Positions 1 to 8,420 of a stretch of 64,000 bases of DNA are shown here, piece after piece. The stretch spans positions 62,001 through 126,000 of the forward strand of contig CAVVRP010000013.1 of assembly GCA_963750715.1 (NCBI GenBank). Direction: 5' to 3'. The DNA comes from JAGVSR01 sp963750715 (GTDB taxonomy: Bacteria; Pseudomonadota; Alphaproteobacteria; Rhizobiales; Hyphomicrobiaceae). Each line of letters begins with the position of its first letter. The stretch's first letter is position 1. The notes beneath the pieces were generated by a model. It worked only from the letters and a program-made list of their open reading frames with translations, was not told where the DNA came from and did not search any database. The position numbers and the translations under genes were made by a program.

Positions 1-192
1 CGTCAGGACATCGTCGAGGGCCCGGTGACGCTCCAGAACGGCCGACACGATTTCGCAAGCCGCCTGCCGCGCCAGCAGTCCTTGCGGCAACGGCGGTCGC
101 GCGGGCCTCGAATCCGTGGGGCCACGCGAGCGGGGACGTTCTTCGCCGTTACCATGTGGTCTTGCCTTGCGGGGCTCGGTTGAATTGTTCAC
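1..192 (-). CDS. rsmB: 16S rRNA (cytosine-5) methyltransferase RsmB, N-terminal part
   Basis: The gene runs off the left edge; only the first 64 codons are present, read downward from a GTG at 192-190. After a basic, low-complexity start comes QGLLARQAACEIVSAVLER and then LDDVL, the helical pattern of the NusB-like RNA-binding domain that opens RsmB/Fmu proteins. The methyltransferase domain lies outside the window. The family methylates C967 of 16S rRNA using S-adenosylmethionine. The GTG overlaps the TGA of htpX (bases 189-192), so the two genes are probably co-transcribed and translationally coupled. htpX followed by rsmB is a frequent pair in Hyphomicrobiales. The call rests on a short stretch plus context. 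Confidence 0.75.
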   Translation of the reverse strand, partial: MNNSTEPRKARPHGNGEERPRSRGPTDSRPARPPLPQGLLARQAACEIVSAVLERHRALDDVLT

Positions 193-1184
193 CCCCACGG
201 TCCCCGAGAACCGCTAGCCGACCCGCTACTGGCCGTGCCGCCCCATGGGCCGGCGCCTGACTGCTGTCCCGGAGCGTCCGCGAACGGCGCGCCATCGCTC
301 ACGGCAGGGCCATCGGACAGCTGGCCCCACTCGCGGGCGAGGGCCTCAAGTTCCGCGATCCTGTTCTCGGTATTGGGGTGGGTCGAGAACCAATTGTCGA
401 CGCCACGGCCGGTCAGGGGGTTGATGATGAACATGTGCGCGGCGGCGGGAATGCTCTCGGCCTGCATGTTGGGCCGGCGCTGGACGGCGCTGTGAATCTT
501 GGCAAGCGCCGAGGCGAGCCAACGCGGATTGCCGCACATCATCGCGCCGAGACGGTCGGCCTGATATTCGCGCGACCGGCTGATCGACATCTGTACCAAC
601 ATGGCCGCAAAGGGCGCCGCGATCATGGCGACGAGTGCGCCAATCCAGCCGACACCGTTGTTGTTGTCGCGATGGCCGCCGAACAGCATGCCGAACTGCA
701 GATACTGCGCGAGCATGGAGATGGCGCCGCCGATGGTCGCTGCCATTGCCATGGTGAGGGTGTCGCGGTTCTTGATGTGTGCGAGTTCATGCGCCATGAC
801 GCCGGTGATCTCCTCGCGCGTCAGCATATCGAGCAGCCCGGTGGAGGCGGCAACCGCGGAACTCGAAGGATTGCGCCCCGTGGCGAAGGCGTTGGGCTGG
901 GCGTTGTTGAAGATGTAAACGCGCGGCATCGGCAGATCGGCGCGCCGGGCAAGTTCGCGGATCAGGGCGAACAGGTCGGGTGCGGAGGTCTCATCGACCT
1001 CCTGGGCATTGAACATGCGCAAAACGATCGTATCGGACTTCCACAGGCTCACCACGTTCATGATTAGGGCCATCACGAACGCAATCATCATCCCGCCTGT
1101 GCCGCCCACTACCGCGCCCATGGCGACCAGAATCGCTGTCAACACCGCGATCAGCAGTCCGGTCTTGGCATAGTTCATCGGCAT
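189..1184 (-). CDS. htpX: HtpX-type membrane zinc metalloprotease (M48)
   Basis: HtpX is an inner-membrane M48 endopeptidase that, with FtsH, takes part in quality control of misfolded membrane proteins. Two transmembrane segments open the protein. The zinc site VMAHELAHIKN (HExxH) lies near residue 132, a second pair of hydrophobic stretches follows, and SREYQAD supplies the third ligand region. The FSTHPNTENRI motif near the C-terminus is typical. The tail is Gly/Ser/Pro-rich and probably disordered. I prefer the ATG at 1184 because GAGGTGA sits 5 bases upstream; a GTG at 1193 would fall inside that Shine-Dalgarno, and an ATG at 1178 is also possible. Its stop overlaps the rsmB start. Length (331 residues) is normal apart from the extended tail. 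Confidence 0.93.
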   Translation of the reverse strand: MPMNYAKTGLLIAVLTAILVAMGAVVGGTGGMMIAFVMALIMNVVSLWKSDTIVLRMFNAQEVDETSAPDLFALIRELARRADLPMPRVYIFNNAQPNAFATGRNPSSSAVAASTGLLDMLTREEITGVMAHELAHIKNRDTLTMAMAATIGGAISMLAQYLQFGMLFGGHRDNNNGVGWIGALVAMIAAPFAAMLVQMSISRSREYQADRLGAMMCGNPRWLASALAKIHSAVQRRPNMQAESIPAAAHMFIINPLTGRGVDNWFSTHPNTENRIAELEALAREWGQLSDGPAVSDGAPFADAPGQQSGAGPWGGTASSGSASGSRGPWG

Positions 1185-1304
1185 CTCAGTCACCTCATGA
1201 CGTCGTCAGCGCAACGGGCCGATCCACAGCCCCGATCTTGCATGTAAACGGTCGCAAGCGGCATGGTATATGGGTGATTGAGCCGCAAATAAACAGGGTT
1301 GGTC

Positions 1305-1535
1305 ATGCAGCCGGACGACAAGCAGCCCGAAGAGGGGATGAAGCCAAAGACGCCTATCGAAAACGAGGCGGGCCAGCTATCCCTGGAAGCCCAGCGCGCT
1401 CTGGCCGAAGCCGGGGAACGCAGACGGCAAGCGGCGTCGCAGTCACCCCCTCCCGCCGAGTTCGGCGGCCGCGGCGGCCCTGATCCCGTCCGCTATGGCG
1501 ACTGGGAGACCGGCGGCATCGCTTCTGACTTCTGA
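1305..1535 (+). CDS. SdhAF4 / DUF1674 succinate dehydrogenase assembly factor
   Basis: This 76-residue protein ends in GGPDPVRYGDWETGGIASDF, the diagnostic C-terminal signature of the DUF1674/SDHAF4 family (consensus around PDPTRYGDWE..G..SDF). The family helps flavinylated SdhA mature and be protected before it joins SdhB. The N-terminal half is charged and low in complexity, as is usual. The ATG at 1305 is preferred over a TTG two codons earlier. It is transcribed divergently from htpX, with about 120 bases between the two starts; the same divergent pairing with htpX/rsmB is seen in many Hyphomicrobiales. No sdh genes lie nearby. Confidence 0.88.
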   Translation: MQPDDKQPEEGMKPKTPIENEAGQLSLEAQRALAEAGERRRQAASQSPPPAEFGGRGGPDPVRYGDWETGGIASDF

Positions 1536-1825
1536 TCCGAGACATGTGTCGTTTTGTGTGTCCCATTGTCGAACGCGTTCCCAAACCAGCGCACTGCCGT
1601 GGTCAGGAGGCCTCCTGGACAACGCATCAAAACGGCACACATCAAGGTTCAATCATGACCTTTCGAGCGAAAACGGTGCCGTGTTAACGCCTCAGAAAAG
1701 TAAATTAAAAAGAACGTAACTAAGTTTATCGGCATTCGAGCGCATTGCGGCGGTTTTCGTTCTCGAGGCACTGGGTTTGCGTCACTCCCTCCCATGAACT
1801 CCAATTTGGTTCAGGGAGACACATC

Positions 1826-3031
1826 ATGACGTCCTCGCCTCGCAAGCTCTTGGCGGACATCTCGACTGACGAACGCGGGTCCATCGCCATTCTGTTCGGT
1901 CTGATGTTCATGATCCTGATCATGTTCTGCGGCATGGCGATTGACTACGCTCGCGTGCAGCAGATGCAGACCCGGGTCATCGCTGCGGCCGACGCAGCTG
2001 CGCTTGCGGCAGGACGTGCGCTGCTCGACGGCCGCCTGACGGACACAGAAGTCCAGAGCATGGCGGTTCAACTGTTCGAGCAGAACATCCCCGCTGACAG
2101 CAAACTTGGAAAGGTCAAAACCATCGACGTCAACGTGAACAGGCTCACGGGCAGCGTGACGGTGGACATCAACGCGGAAGTGCCCATGACGGTGATGCGC
2201 GTTGCTGGCTTTGAAAAGATCGGCTTTCCCGTCAAGTCTTCGACCCTGTTCGACCAGAAGGATATCGAGCTCGGCATGGCCCTCGACATCACGGGCTCGA
2301 TGGCCGGCTCGAAGATCGCAGACCTCAAGCTCGCCGCCAAAGACCTAATCGACATTCTGCTGCCCGACAGCGGCACGGAGAACAAGATCCGCATTGGTCT
2401 GGCGCCCTACGCCCAGAGCGTAAACGCCGGTTCGTATGCGAAAGGTGTCACAGGCGGCACAAGCAATTCCTGCGTGCACGAACGCAGCGGCACGGATGCT
2501 TTCTCCGATGCCCTGCCGACAACCGGCAAGTGGCTTGGCTGGAGCAAGAGCTTGACTTGCCCGTCGGCCAAGGTCGAGCCTATGACAGACAATAAGGGCA
2601 TCCTCAAGAGCCGGGTCGACGGGTACACCGCAAACGGCGGCACCGCCGGCCACCTCGGCGCGGCGTGGGCCTGGTACCTCGTTTCGCCGGAATGGGCGAG
2701 CATCTGGCCGAGCGCCAGCCGGCCCGTCGCCTACAACGACGGCAAGACGAACAAGGCGATCATCCTGATGACGGACGGCGAGTTCAACACGTCTTACGTC
2801 AGTGCGAACGGCGATTTACCCCGGCAGGCCCTCGAGGTCTGCCGCACCATGAAGACCAAGGGCGTCCTGATCTACGCGGTCGCGTTCCAGTCTCCAGGCT
2901 CTGCCGAAGCGCTGCTCAAGAGCTGCGCAACGTCGCCGGATCATTTTTTCAATGCCAAAGACGGCAATGAACTGCGCTCTTCGTTCCAGCAGATCGCCAC
3001 CAGCCTCAACAACCTCCGCCTGACTCAGTAA
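1826..3031 (+). CDS. TadG-like pilus-assembly/von Willebrand factor A domain protein
   Basis: The protein (401 residues) begins with a short cytoplasmic stretch followed by one hydrophobic segment (GSIAILFGLMFMILIMFC) and then QTRVIAAADAAALAAGRALL. This is the TadE/TadG-like N-terminus found in proteins of Flp/Tad pilus loci. From about residue 150 a von Willebrand A domain follows, with a metal-binding DITGSM start and the later segment AIILMTDGEFN. TadG-type proteins are envelope-anchored and are thought to help assemble or anchor pili or to mediate adhesion. No other tad genes are nearby, so this is an orphan copy, a common arrangement in this group. The ATG at 1826 has CAGGGAGA 8 bases upstream; the frame is open further 5' but without a better start. 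Confidence 0.85.
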   Translation: MTSSPRKLLADISTDERGSIAILFGLMFMILIMFCGMAIDYARVQQMQTRVIAAADAAALAAGRALLDGRLTDTEVQSMAVQLFEQNIPADSKLGKVKTIDVNVNRLTGSVTVDINAEVPMTVMRVAGFEKIGFPVKSSTLFDQKDIELGMALDITGSMAGSKIADLKLAAKDLIDILLPDSGTENKIRIGLAPYAQSVNAGSYAKGVTGGTSNSCVHERSGTDAFSDALPTTGKWLGWSKSLTCPSAKVEPMTDNKGILKSRVDGYTANGGTAGHLGAAWAWYLVSPEWASIWPSASRPVAYNDGKTNKAIILMTDGEFNTSYVSANGDLPRQALEVCRTMKTKGVLIYAVAFQSPGSAEALLKSCATSPDHFFNAKDGNELRSSFQQIATSLNNLRLTQ

Positions 3032-3057
3032 GATGGTCACGGATCGGAGCAATAGAG

Positions 3058-3086
3058 GGGTGCGGGCCTTCACGTCCGCACCCTTT
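3058..3086 (+). terminator. Rho-independent terminator after the TadG-like gene
   Basis: An 8-bp GC-rich stem (3058-3065 with 3076-3083) and a 10-base loop are followed by TTT. It sits 27 bases after the stop codon. The short T tract makes it a moderate rather than strong candidate. Confidence 0.65.
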
Positions 3087-3183
3087 GCTGATTCGAGACC
3101 ATAAGCGCCTGTCTGTTGCCAAGCTGCACTTGGCTGGATGGGAACGCTTCGGCTAGCATCGCCCCTCATCACGGAGCGACGCA

Positions 3184-3894
3184 ATGAAACGGCGCCGGCA
3201 TATTGTTTACAAACTCCTGCTCTTTATTTTGATATGCGCCGCTGTTTTCGCCGCATTCTGGTTCGGCGTGGTACCGCAGCGTTTGAGCCCGTTCAGCCCG
3301 CTATCGCTGGAAAAGGAAAACCAGTGGTTCCTGGATCCCAAGCTTGCGGCTCTGCGCCGCGATCCGGCCCTTTGCCAGTCCATCCTGAAGGAACCCCACA
3401 TCGACGCCACGCCCATACCGGATAGTCCTGCAAAGAACGGATGCGGCTGGGTCAACAGCGTCAAGTTCAGCGAAATCGGCGGGGCGAGGATGGGCGTTGA
3501 ACCCCTGACCTGCGAGATGACCGCCGGTCTCACGCTATGGGTAGAGCGCGAGTTGCAACCCGCTGCCCTGGCGGCTTTCGACAAGCGCGTCACCGGCATC
3601 GGCGACATGGGCACCTACGATTGCCGCAACATCGTGGGCAACCGGATCTGGAAGGACGTGCGCAGTCAGCATGCGTCCGCCAACGCGGTCGATGTCTCGA
3701 GTTTCACGCTCGAGGATGGCCGCGAGATTTCCGTTCTGCGCAACTGGAAGGGCAACGGGCCGGAGGCGAAATTCCTGCATCAGGTTCACCGGGCCGCGTG
3801 CCGGTACTTCCGCGTTACGCTTGGTCCCGACTTCAACCCCGCCCACGCCAATCACTTCCATTTCGACCGTGGCCTACTTTGGACCTGCAAGTAG
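3184..3894 (+). CDS. Extensin-like family protein, membrane-anchored
   Basis: This 236-residue protein has an N-terminal hydrophobic segment (about residues 9-28) that should act as a signal anchor. The extensin-like C-terminal domain follows. It shows four-cysteine spacing (AGLTL, TYDCRNI, RAACRYF, LLWTCK region), the motif HASANAVDVSSF, and a closing HANHFHFDRG in which the histidines and aspartate resemble metal-binding peptidase motifs of the D-Ala-D-Ala carboxypeptidase/Hedgehog fold. The family is very common in Hyphomicrobiales. It is thought to act in the periplasm, but no reaction is established. The gene stands alone between terminators and converges with acs. Confidence 0.88.
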   Translation: MKRRRHIVYKLLLFILICAAVFAAFWFGVVPQRLSPFSPLSLEKENQWFLDPKLAALRRDPALCQSILKEPHIDATPIPDSPAKNGCGWVNSVKFSEIGGARMGVEPLTCEMTAGLTLWVERELQPAALAAFDKRVTGIGDMGTYDCRNIVGNRIWKDVRSQHASANAVDVSSFTLEDGREISVLRNWKGNGPEAKFLHQVHRAACRYFRVTLGPDFNPAHANHFHFDRGLLWTCK

Positions 3895-3914
3895 CCGGGG
3901 GCGATTCAATGAAC

Positions 3915-3942
3915 AAGGGCAGGCCGCCGGCAGCCTGCCCTT
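3915..3942. terminator. Bidirectional terminator between the extensin-like gene and acs
   Basis: A perfect 10-bp inverted repeat (AAGGGCAGGC at 3915-3924 against GCCTGCCCTT at 3933-3942) with an 8-base loop lies in the 72-base gap between two convergent stop codons. It can serve both strands, although the flanking T/A runs are short. Confidence 0.75.
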
Positions 3943-3966
3943 AATCCAGCGTTGAGAACACTTGCT

Positions 3967-5913
3967 TCAGCCAGCGCGCTTGTTCTGCCGGTTGCTGATC
4001 AGATCGTCGACGACGCCAGGATCGGCCAGTGTCGAGGTGTCGCCGAGGGTGCCGAACTCGTCCTCCGCGATCTTGCGCAGGATGCGGCGCATGATCTTGC
4101 CAGAACGGGTCTTGGGCAGACCCGGGGAGAACTGGATGAGGTCTGGCGAGGCGATCGGACCTATCTCCTTGCGGACGTGCGCCACGAGTTCTTTTTTCAA
4201 GGCGTCTGTCGGCTCGATACCGTCGTTGAGCGTGACGTAACAATAGATGCCTTGGCCCTTCAGGTCATGCGGGTAGCCGACCACCGCTGCTTCGGCCACC
4301 TTGGGATGGGATACCAGTGCGCTTTCGACCTCCGCCGTTCCCATGCGATGACCCGAGACGTTGATGACGTCGTCGACGCGACCGGTGATCCAGTAATAGC
4401 CGTCCTCATCGCGGCGGCAGCCGTCGCCGGTGAAGTAGGTTCCGGGATAGGCCGAGAAGTAGGTCTGCGCAAAGCGCTCGTGATCGCCGAAAATCGTGCG
4501 CGCCTGACCGGGCCAGCTGTCGAGAATCACGAGGTTACCCTGCGCCGCGCCTTTGAGCGTCACGCCCTTGTCGTCAACGAGGGCCGGCTGCACCCCGAAG
4601 AAGGGACGCGTCGCCGAGCCTGGCTTCAAGGCGGTGGCGCCGGGCAGCGGCGTGATCAGAATGCCGCCCGTCTCGGTCTGCCACCATGTGTCGACGATCG
4701 GGCACCGGCCGCCGCCGACAACGCGATAGTACCATTCCCAGGCTTCGGGATTTATCGGCTCGCCGACCGATCCCAGCAGCCGCAGCGACGAGCGGTCAGT
4801 TCTGTTGACGAAGTCGTCGCCCATGCCCATCAGCGACCGGATGGCGGTCGGAGCGGTATAGAAAATGTTGACATTCCACTTGTCGACCACATGCCAGAAG
4901 CGTGACGGCGTCGGATAGTTCGGAACGCCTTCGAACATAATGGTGGTGGCGCCGTTGGTGAGCGGCCCGTAGATGATGTAGCTGTGACCCGTGACCCAGC
5001 CGACGTCGGCCGTGCACCAGTAGATATCGCCGTCGTGATAATCGAAGACATACTGGTGCGTCATCGACGCAAACAGCAGATAGCCACCGGTCGAATGCAC
5101 GACGCCCTTGGGCTTGCCGGTCGAACCAGACGTATAGAGGATAAAAAGGGGATCTTCGGCGTTCATGGCTTCGGGCGGGCAATCCGCCGAGACGTTGATG
5201 ATCTCCTCGTGCAGCCAGTGGTCGCGCCCAGCGGTCATGGGTACCGGGTTGCCGGTTCGGCGGACGACGATGACCTTTTCGTCGCCTTTGCACTTCTTGA
5301 GTGCTTCGTCCGTATTCTTCTTGAGCGGAACCGTCTTGCCGCCGCGCAGTCCTTCATCGGCCGTTATGATGAGTTTGGACTCGGCATCCTCCACCCGGTT
5401 CTGCAGGCTATCTGGAGAGAAGCCCGCAAAGACGATCGAGTGCACGGCGCCAATTCGCGCGCTGGCCAGCATCGCGTAGGCAGCTTCCGGAATCATGGGA
5501 AGATAGATCGTGACGCGATCGCCGCGTTTGACGCCGTGCGCCTTGAACACGTTCGCGAGCTTGCACACGCGCTCATGCAGCTGATTGTAAGTGATCTTCT
5601 CATCCTGCGTCGGGTCATCGCCTTCCCAGATGATCGCAACCTGATCGCCGCGGGTCGCAAGATGACGATCGATGCAGTTGGCCGACACGTTGAGCGTGCC
5701 GTCTTCGAACCACTTAATTGCAACGTTGTGCGTGTCGAATGATGTGTGCTTGACCTTATTGTAAGGCCTGATCCAATCGAGCCGGCGGCCCATCTCGCCC
5801 CAGAAGCCGTCGGGATCCTCAACAGACCGCTTGTAGAGGGCTTTGTATTTGGCATCGTCGAGCCATGCACGGCTCGCCCACTCCGCTGGCACCGGATAGA
5901 TCGCCTCGGTCAT
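3967..5913 (-). CDS. acs: Acetyl-coenzyme A synthetase
   Basis: AMP-forming acetyl-CoA synthetase, which converts acetate, ATP and CoA to acetyl-CoA through an acetyl-adenylate. The 648-residue product has the usual length and order: an N-terminal ACS domain (YPVPAEWASRAW), the P-loop-like YTSGSTGKPKGVVHS, the acetate-pocket and adenylation core (WWQTETGGILITPLPG), YFTGDGCRRDEDGYYWITGRVDD, and the C-terminal PKTRSGKIMRRILR, whose second lysine is the catalytic residue known to be switched off by acetylation. The frame is open further upstream, but the ATG at 5913 has GGAGGAAGA right before it and matches the family N-terminus. It converges with the extensin-like gene. The next minus-strand gene upstream starts 797 bases away, so acs is probably its own unit. 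Confidence 0.97.
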   Translation of the reverse strand: MTEAIYPVPAEWASRAWLDDAKYKALYKRSVEDPDGFWGEMGRRLDWIRPYNKVKHTSFDTHNVAIKWFEDGTLNVSANCIDRHLATRGDQVAIIWEGDDPTQDEKITYNQLHERVCKLANVFKAHGVKRGDRVTIYLPMIPEAAYAMLASARIGAVHSIVFAGFSPDSLQNRVEDAESKLIITADEGLRGGKTVPLKKNTDEALKKCKGDEKVIVVRRTGNPVPMTAGRDHWLHEEIINVSADCPPEAMNAEDPLFILYTSGSTGKPKGVVHSTGGYLLFASMTHQYVFDYHDGDIYWCTADVGWVTGHSYIIYGPLTNGATTIMFEGVPNYPTPSRFWHVVDKWNVNIFYTAPTAIRSLMGMGDDFVNRTDRSSLRLLGSVGEPINPEAWEWYYRVVGGGRCPIVDTWWQTETGGILITPLPGATALKPGSATRPFFGVQPALVDDKGVTLKGAAQGNLVILDSWPGQARTIFGDHERFAQTYFSAYPGTYFTGDGCRRDEDGYYWITGRVDDVINVSGHRMGTAEVESALVSHPKVAEAAVVGYPHDLKGQGIYCYVTLNDGIEPTDALKKELVAHVRKEIGPIASPDLIQFSPGLPKTRSGKIMRRILRKIAEDEFGTLGDTSTLADPGVVDDLISNRQNKRAG

Positions 5914-6050
5914 TTCTTCCTCCCAAGTTTTAATTTTTTCCATTATGCAATCGCACCGCCGCGCCCACAACCACGCCCTTCGTCTATAGGTCGGAAAGGG
6001 AGGCCGCATTAACCGCCGCGGCCAACGGTACAGCGGCGACAAGAGTGCGG

Positions 6051-6710
6051 TTAACCAGCTGCCGGCCCCTGCAAGGTCCAAACGGCCGTCTTCTTGATCA
6101 GGGCGTCCTCGAGTTCACGCGTCACGGGTACTTCGTAAGCCGCAATCCGCTCGAGCCGTTGCGTCGGAAAGTAATTGCGCTGCGGATCCCCGATCAGAAC
6201 CCGAGCCCCGTTACCGGCCGCCGTCTCGATGAATGCAAGCACCTTTTCCGCAAGCTCGCGCTCGTAGAAAAGATCACCCACCAGCACGGCGCCGAACGCT
6301 CCTGGCGGACCCGCCAGAAGATCCTGCGCGGTCGTCTCTATCTCGACCTCGTTGGCTTCGCCATTTAGCTGAATGGCAGCAAGGGCGAACTGATCTATGT
6401 CAGATGCGAGCACGCTTCGCGCCCCGGCGAGCGCGGCAGCGATTGCCGTCAGGCCCGAACCGCTGCCGAGATCAAGCACGGACTTCCCCGCCAGCACAGA
6501 CGGATTGTCGAGACAATAGCGGGCCAGTGCCTGTCCGCCGGCCCAGGCGAAGGCCCAATAGGGTGGCGGCACGTTGGTTTCGCCCAGTTCTTCCTCAGTC
6601 CTCTGCCAGATCGGCAGGGACTCTTCGGCCAGATGCAGGCGGATCTCGGGGACGAGCGGAGGGATTAGAAGCCGGGTATTTGCTCGAATAAAAGTTGCAT
6701 GTGAACTCAT
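6051..6710 (-). CDS. Class I SAM-dependent methyltransferase (Nnt1/ETFB-lysine methyltransferase-like)
   Basis: The product (219 residues from ATG 6710) has a seven-strand methyltransferase fold: VLDLGSGSGLTAIAAA is motif I, LASDIDQFAL motif II, and GDLFYEREL lies at the catalytic edge. The segment PPPYWAFAWAGGQALARY before motif I is characteristic of the family that includes eukaryotic ETFB lysine methyltransferase and bacterial 'methyltransferase-16' proteins, so a protein-lysine target is plausible but not shown. The ATG overlaps the TGA of the EVE gene (ATGA), which implies coupling; the longer in-frame extension would read inside the EVE gene and is rejected. Confidence 0.85.
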   Translation of the reverse strand: MSSHATFIRANTRLLIPPLVPEIRLHLAEESLPIWQRTEEELGETNVPPPYWAFAWAGGQALARYCLDNPSVLAGKSVLDLGSGSGLTAIAAALAGARSVLASDIDQFALAAIQLNGEANEVEIETTAQDLLAGPPGAFGAVLVGDLFYERELAEKVLAFIETAAGNGARVLIGDPQRNYFPTQRLERIAAYEVPVTRELEDALIKKTAVWTLQGPAAG

Positions 6711-7147
6711 GCCCGCCGCTTCTTGCCGGCAGACGCGCCGCCCATCCGGCAGACCTCGTCCCATTCATCGGGGGTCACCGGCTGCACTGAAAGGCGCATC
6801 GAGGTGACGAGACTCATCTTGGCGAGCTTCGGATTGGCTTTGACGTCGGCCAGCTTCACAGGTCTCGGTAAGGACCGGACGGCCTTCACGTCGACGCACT
6901 CCCATGTGCCGCTGTCGTCCTTGGGGTCGGGATGGGCAATCGCGATCACTTCGCAGACGCCGACCACCTCCTTACCCTCGTTGGAATGATAGAAGAAGCC
7001 CAGATCGCCGATCGTCATGGCACGCATGTTGTTGCGCGCCAGATAATTGCGAACGCCGTCCCAGGCCTCGCCTTTCTCACCCTTGGCGACAAGCATGTCC
7101 CAGGAAAAGACATCAGGCTCGGACTTGAAAAGCCAGTAACTCGGCAT
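6707..7147 (-). CDS. EVE domain-containing protein
   Basis: A 146-residue stand-alone EVE domain (PUA-like fold, formerly DUF55, related to human THYN1). It starts PSYWLFKSEPDVFSW and continues WDGVRNYLARNNMRAM and GDLGFFYHSNEGKEVVGV, all hallmark strings. EVE domains resemble YTH domains and are thought to bind modified bases in DNA or RNA; no enzymatic role is established. The ATG at 7147 gives the canonical N-terminus. It overlaps the following methyltransferase gene by 4 bases. EVE genes commonly sit beside gpsA/tsaD in Hyphomicrobiales. Here they are separated by the 7.2-13.8 kb glycan cluster. Confidence 0.92.
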   Translation of the reverse strand: MPSYWLFKSEPDVFSWDMLVAKGEKGEAWDGVRNYLARNNMRAMTIGDLGFFYHSNEGKEVVGVCEVIAIAHPDPKDDSGTWECVDVKAVRSLPRPVKLADVKANPKLAKMSLVTSMRLSVQPVTPDEWDEVCRMGGASAGKKRRA

Positions 7148-7246
7148 GAGCACCCGGTGGCTTGAGCAGCATCGACGTTCGTCGCGACGCTAGCCCAGAC
7201 GCTAGCCCACCGGGGCGGTGCCCTCAAGGTCTCGGTGAAAGAACGT

Positions 7247-7945
7247 CTAGACGGCGATGACGGCTATCTGCTGGACGGAGTAGGCGAGGAACTCGAAGCG
7301 CTTGCCCGAGGCGGCGCGAAATTCTTCGAACGCCTTGTGTTCGTGGGCCCGCCAGTTCGGGTAGTTAAAGTACTCGTCGAACACCATCACGGTGCCCGGC
7401 ACGATGCGGTCACCGAAATTCTCGAAGATCGTCTTGGTCGAGGAGTAAAGATCGCAGTCGATGTGGAGGAATGCAGCGGGACCGCTGTTCGCCGCGACGA
7501 ACAGCGGCAGGCTTTCGTTGAACCAGCCCGCATGAAGACGGACGTTGCGCGTCACCTTTGGAAGGCGGCCCTTGCGATGGAAGAAGCCCGCCGCCATCTG
7601 ATTACCGCTCCAGTCGTCGGGCAGCCCTTCGAAGCTGTCGAATCCATGGATGATATAGTCCGGCTTGCGGCTTGCGATGAAGTTCGTCGTGCCGGCGCTG
7701 TTGACGCCGAATTCGGCATAAAGGCCGCGCAAGCGTGATTTTTCCAGCGCATAGCCCATCATTTCGCGCGGCGTATCGAACGCGATGGCGTCCGGCATCT
7801 CGCTCATGATGAACTCGAGCGTGTCGCTGTGGGCACGCGCCTGAAGGCCGGTATAGGGATGGTTCTGCGCATAGCCGATCGGCAGCCGCGCCGTCATCGC
7901 GAACTTTTGGACGAAGCTCTTGAGAGGGTAGTTCGAGATGAACAT
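7247..7945 (-). CDS. TylF/MycF-family methyltransferase
   Basis: The product (232 residues from the ATG at 7945) matches the macrocin-O-methyltransferase (TylF/MycF) family. It has LYAEFGVNSAGTTNF as the SAM-binding loop, IIHGFDSFEGLPDDW, a metal-site HIDCDLYSSTKTIFE, and PGTVMVFDEYFNYP. Members methylate sugar hydroxyls and often sit in glycan or natural-product clusters. The frame is open to 7993, but that start would overlap gtrA. At 7945 there are 16 bases to the gtrA stop and no strong Shine-Dalgarno. With gtrA and the oxidoreductase it forms a tight three-gene minus-strand operon, suggesting a tailoring step in lipid-linked or surface sugar synthesis. Confidence 0.85.
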   Translation of the reverse strand: MFISNYPLKSFVQKFAMTARLPIGYAQNHPYTGLQARAHSDTLEFIMSEMPDAIAFDTPREMMGYALEKSRLRGLYAEFGVNSAGTTNFIASRKPDYIIHGFDSFEGLPDDWSGNQMAAGFFHRKGRLPKVTRNVRLHAGWFNESLPLFVAANSGPAAFLHIDCDLYSSTKTIFENFGDRIVPGTVMVFDEYFNYPNWRAHEHKAFEEFRAASGKRFEFLAYSVQQIAVIAV

Positions 7946-7961
7946 TGTCGCGGTATCCCGG

Positions 7962-8420
7962 TTACGCGGTGGAAGGTCTAGTCGATACGGCAAGATTGAA
8001 GACGAAAACCCGCAGAACCGTAAACACGGTCACGAATGAAACTGCGGCAGCGCAGAGTTTGGAGAGCAACGGGTCGAAGCCCATGATGTCAACCAGCACG
8101 CCGATCACGACCGACGTGACGACGAGGCCAGACAGGCCTGCTGCAAAGAACTTCACCAATACCGGCGCTTCCGCCGCGACGCCCCGGCTGGAAAACCGCG
8201 AGCGAAACACGATGCGCGACGAAAGAAGATAGTGCGTGATGACGCCGCATATATATCCGCAGGCAGCCGCCGCCACCGCATAGCCGACATGCGCCAGCAG
8301 CGACGAGTAGACGAACACGTCCACGACGAGCGCGGTGCCGCTCACAAGCACGTAACCTGCAAACTGCTGGGTGTACTCGAGTACGTCGGGCCCGAAGCGC
8401 TCTTTTAGAACCGCCAGCAT
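7962..8420 (-). CDS. GtrA family four-helix membrane protein
   Basis: A 152-residue integral membrane protein with four hydrophobic helices (about 22-42, 48-66, 88-110, 116-136), matching the GtrA family. Key strings are FAGYVLVSGTALVVDVF and CGYICGVITHYLLSSRIVF. GtrA-type proteins are thought to flip or help transfer polyprenyl-phosphate-linked sugars across the inner membrane. The ATG at 8420 overlaps the TGA of the upstream oxidoreductase by one base, so the two are coupled. It supports a lipid-linked sugar role for this cluster. Confidence 0.88.
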   Translation of the reverse strand: MLAVLKERFGPDVLEYTQQFAGYVLVSGTALVVDVFVYSSLLAHVGYAVAAAACGYICGVITHYLLSSRIVFRSRFSSRGVAAEAPVLVKFFAAGLSGLVVTSVVIGVLVDIMGFDPLLSKLCAAAVSFVTVFTVLRVFVFNLAVSTRPSTA